Program-made: the position numbers and the translations under genes
Shown: in pieces, positions 5,009 through 6,678 of the stretch
Layout of the letters: each line of letters begins with the position of its first letter
How positions within the stretch are numbered: position 1 is the first letter of the stretch
DNA from: Bacilli bacterium
GTDB taxonomy: Bacteria; Bacillota_I; Bacilli_A; RF39; UBA660
DNA length: 6,678 nucleotides
Direction of reading: 5' to 3'
Assembly: GCA_017411235.1 (NCBI GenBank)
Contig: JAFPMR010000133.1
Coordinates: 1 to 6,678, forward strand
Notes under the pieces: model-generated
Database searches by the model: none
The model's input: only the letters and a program-made list of their open reading frames with translations
Told to the model about the DNA's origin: nothing

Positions 5009-6568
5009 ATGATAGAAGAGAAGATCTTAAAGCTTTGTATGAAAGTTAATGGTGTGATTGCTTACTATCCACAATATAATCAAGTTGCTCAAAAGCCATT
5101 AGAACCAGATCCTGATATGGTTGGAAAATATGGTTGGAATAATGGTTTTGTTTCTTTTGTAACTTCAGATGGTAGTTATTATGTTACTCCATATTGTGTA
5201 GAAGTAGTTGATTATTTAGTTAGTCATGGATTCACTAATGGATATATTTATGTTCCATTCTCAAATATGGATGAACCTAGTGATGGTATTCAAGCACAAG
5301 CATGGAAGAAATTATGTTACGAAGCTAAAGAATTACATAATCAAAAGGAAAAGGAAAGAAGAAAAGAAGAAGTTAAGAACATTTCTAGAGCTAAAGGTAT
5401 TAAAGAATTACCTAATGAACTTTATGAAATGGCTTTAAGAATTCCTAGTGATGGTTTAAGAATTAGACAATTCCTTAATGATGAAAGTGTTACTAACCCT
5501 GTTCCTGTATTTAATTTAAGAGATGCTATAGGTACATATAAACAAAATAATAGTAGAGTTGTATTTGTAGATGATAAAGGTCATACATATGTAACTCCAT
5601 ATTGTCATGAAGTTAGAGAATTATTAAAAGCTTCTGGATATGTTGAAGGAGAACTATTTGTTCCACTATCTAATGGTGAAGAAATAGTTGATCCTAATAC
5701 TAAAGATATTTGGGAAAAATTATGTATGGGTGCTAAAGTATCTTCTAACATGAGAAGAACAGAAGAAAAGAAAGTTCATATGGCAGAGATTGCTAGAGCT
5801 AAAGGTATTGCTGAATTAGCTCCAGATATTTATAGATTAACATTTGAGATACCTCCTGAAGGTGTTGAAACAGTATGGTATGGTGAACAAACAGATATTA
5901 CAGAACCTGTAAGTGAATGGAGTTTAGATACTGCTGTTGGTACTTATTGTCAAAACAATGGTAGACTTGTATTTGTTGATGATAAAGGTAGAACTTATGT
6001 TACTCCTTTCTGTTCTGAAATAAGAAGTGTTTTAGCTAAGTCTGGTTATAGAGAAGGTTCTCTTGCTGTTCCATTCTCTAATGGTGAAATGCCTGTTAAT
6101 GAAATTGCTGCTCTAAGATGGAAACAATTATGTAATTTAGCTAGACAAGCATTTGAAAAACGTGAAGAAGAAAGAAAGATAATTAAACTTAACGATTTAG
6201 CTAGAGCTAAACATGTTAAAGTATTACCTATTCTTGCTTATCAATTATCATTTAAGATTCCTAAAGAAGGATTTGAAACTATCTTCTTTGAATCAGATAA
6301 AGATATTACTAGACCTGCCCGTGAATGGGAATTAGAAAAAGTATTAGGAACTTATTGTCAAAACAATGGTAGACTTGTATTTGTTGATGATAAAGGCGAT
6401 ACTTATGTAACTCCTCATTGTGAAGAAGTTACTGAAATACTTAAGAGTGCAGGATATAAGAAAGGTGCTCTTGCTGTTCCATTATCTAATGGTGAAAAGA
6501 TTGTTAATGAAGATCTTAGAAAGAAATGGGAAGCATTATGTTCTAGATTACCTGAAGCTGGTAATTAA
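5009..6568 (+). CDS. Uncharacterised soluble protein of four 136-residue tandem repeats
   Basis: I do not recognise this family. The 519-residue protein has no signal peptide or membrane helix, so it is likely cytoplasmic. Four copies of one domain are seen. Their GxY cores start at residues 39, 175, 311 and 447, exactly 136 apart. The core consensus is GTYxQNNGRLVFVDDKG, then TYVTPxC, then EVxxxLxxSGYxxG, then LAVPxSNGE, then WxxLC. Cysteines at 63/199/335/471 and 103/239/375/511 and tryptophans at 99/235/371/507 are invariant. Between cores lie a charged helix (for example 108-124), RAKG or RAKH (127, 263, 399), LPxxxY and an [IL]xIPxxG stretch. Copy 1 is the most diverged and its N-terminal part is about 4 residues shorter; copies 3 and 4 are closest. 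The start ATG has AGGAAGGGAT (4994-5003) at good spacing. The gene is monocistronic, with an extended -10 promoter and a strong terminator. A binding or scaffold role, possibly metal- or thiol-dependent, is speculation. Confidence 0.9.
   Translation: MIEEKILKLCMKVNGVIAYYPQYNQVAQKPLEPDPDMVGKYGWNNGFVSFVTSDGSYYVTPYCVEVVDYLVSHGFTNGYIYVPFSNMDEPSDGIQAQAWKKLCYEAKELHNQKEKERRKEEVKNISRAKGIKELPNELYEMALRIPSDGLRIRQFLNDESVTNPVPVFNLRDAIGTYKQNNSRVVFVDDKGHTYVTPYCHEVRELLKASGYVEGELFVPLSNGEEIVDPNTKDIWEKLCMGAKVSSNMRRTEEKKVHMAEIARAKGIAELAPDIYRLTFEIPPEGVETVWYGEQTDITEPVSEWSLDTAVGTYCQNNGRLVFVDDKGRTYVTPFCSEIRSVLAKSGYREGSLAVPFSNGEMPVNEIAALRWKQLCNLARQAFEKREEERKIIKLNDLARAKHVKVLPILAYQLSFKIPKEGFETIFFESDKDITRPAREWELEKVLGTYCQNNGRLVFVDDKGDTYVTPHCEEVTEILKSAGYKKGALAVPLSNGEKIVNEDLRKKWEALCSRLPEAGN
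5123..6541 (+). repeat. Four in-frame tandem repeats with 408-bp period
   Basis: The conserved cores lie at 5123-5317, 5531-5725, 5939-6133 and 6347-6541. The period is 408 bases each time with no insertion or deletion from core to core. Protein conservation is strong in the core and weaker in the charged linkers, as expected for a folded domain plus spacer. Confidence 0.9.
5942..6396 (+). repeat. 47-base identical direct repeat between copies 3 and 4
   Basis: Bases 5942-5988 and 6350-6396 are identical over 47 positions (ACTTATTGTCAAAACAATGG and on), exactly 408 apart. They encode TYCQNNGRLVFVDDK. Identity includes silent positions, while flanking codons differ. This suggests recent duplication or gene conversion between the last two copies. 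Confidence 0.85.
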
Positions 6569-6575
6569 TACAAAT

Positions 6576-6605
6576 AAAAAACTAACACGATGTGTTAGTT
6601 TTTTT
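6576..6605 (+). terminator. Strong intrinsic terminator, probably bidirectional
   Basis: ACTAACAC (6581-6588) and GTGTTAGT (6592-6599) form a perfect 8-bp stem with loop GAT, followed by T at 6600-6605. Five A at 6576-6580 precede the stem. They extend the hairpin and supply a T run for transcription from the other side. It lies 7 bases after the repeat-protein stop. Confidence 0.88.
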
Positions 6606-6678
6606 ATTGTATATTTTCTGATATATCTGTAAGTTTTAAATTAAAATCACAGATTGAGTTTTGAATTGAATTTACTAA
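6604..6678 (-). CDS. Possible C-terminal end of a convergent gene, cut by the right edge
   Basis: The minus strand is open from the right edge for 24 codons (ending LKLTDISENIQ) to TAA at 6606-6604, directly beside the bidirectional terminator. The other two minus frames contain stops. No family can be recognised from so short a piece, and an open stretch of this length is not rare by chance. The position of the stop at the terminator is the main support. No ATG-started plus-strand gene is visible here. Confidence 0.35.
   Translation of the reverse strand, partial: LVNSIQNSICDFNLKLTDISENIQ

Noticed and set aside
5226..5438. Second plus-strand frame inside the repeat-protein gene
   Set aside because: It overlaps the repeat gene in another frame; its lysine-rich, low-complexity product is an artefact of AT-rich codons.
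5123..6541. CRISPR-like or non-coding satellite repeat
   Set aside because: The 408-base units are in frame, with conservation at the protein level and no short direct repeats with unique spacers.
6420..6632. Plus-strand frame running past the end of the repeat gene
   Set aside because: It runs through the terminator hairpin and lacks a ribosome binding site, so it is a frame shadow.

Overview
The window comes from a very AT-rich, low-GC Gram-positive-type genome. Its ribosome binding sites are Bacillus-like (AAGGAGGTGAT family), its promoters are of the extended -10 TATAAT type, and its intrinsic terminators end in T runs. TGG is the tryptophan codon and no in-frame TGA appears, so the standard bacterial code fits. 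The family mix (DUF2207 and DUF2157-like membrane proteins, an HD-type tRNA nucleotidyltransferase) suggests a Firmicutes lineage, perhaps an uncultured gut Bacilli/Mollicutes-like clade. That placement is inference.

Left part, minus strand. Bases 1-788 hold the N-terminal two thirds or so of a tRNA nucleotidyltransferase (CCA-adding) family protein with an HD domain, cut by the left edge. Its nucleotidyltransferase signature is degenerate: the first aspartate of the DxD metal site and the aspartate of GGxVRD are both asparagine, and the flexible loop is about 13 residues short. The HD motif residues are kept. It has its own promoter region at 815-851, containing a perfect 15-bp palindrome.

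Middle, minus strand. A two-gene operon reads leftward from about 4910. First comes a DUF2207 protein (3188-4882: signal peptide, external beta-rich domain, membrane helices, cytoplasmic C-terminus). Then comes a polytopic DUF2157-like membrane protein (872-3169) with two 17-residue GY-x-TQTG repeats. I moved both starts inward because each then gets a Shine-Dalgarno GTGAT exactly 4 bases before the start codon. The operon ends in a hairpin terminator that carries the stop codon in its loop. A third copy of the stem sequence lies downstream and could form an alternative hairpin.

Right part, plus strand. A divergent promoter region (4883-5008) also drives a 519-residue soluble protein (5009-6568). 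It is built of four tandem copies of a domain I cannot assign to a known family, with an exact 136-residue period and two invariant cysteines per copy. A strong, probably bidirectional terminator follows. A possible convergent gene end lies at 6604-6678.

Functional links between the units are not shown by the sequence. The two membrane proteins are probably co-expressed envelope proteins. The repeat protein shares only the divergent promoter region with them. The most promising novel items are the 136-residue repeat domain and the catalytically degenerate nucleotidyltransferase-HD protein.
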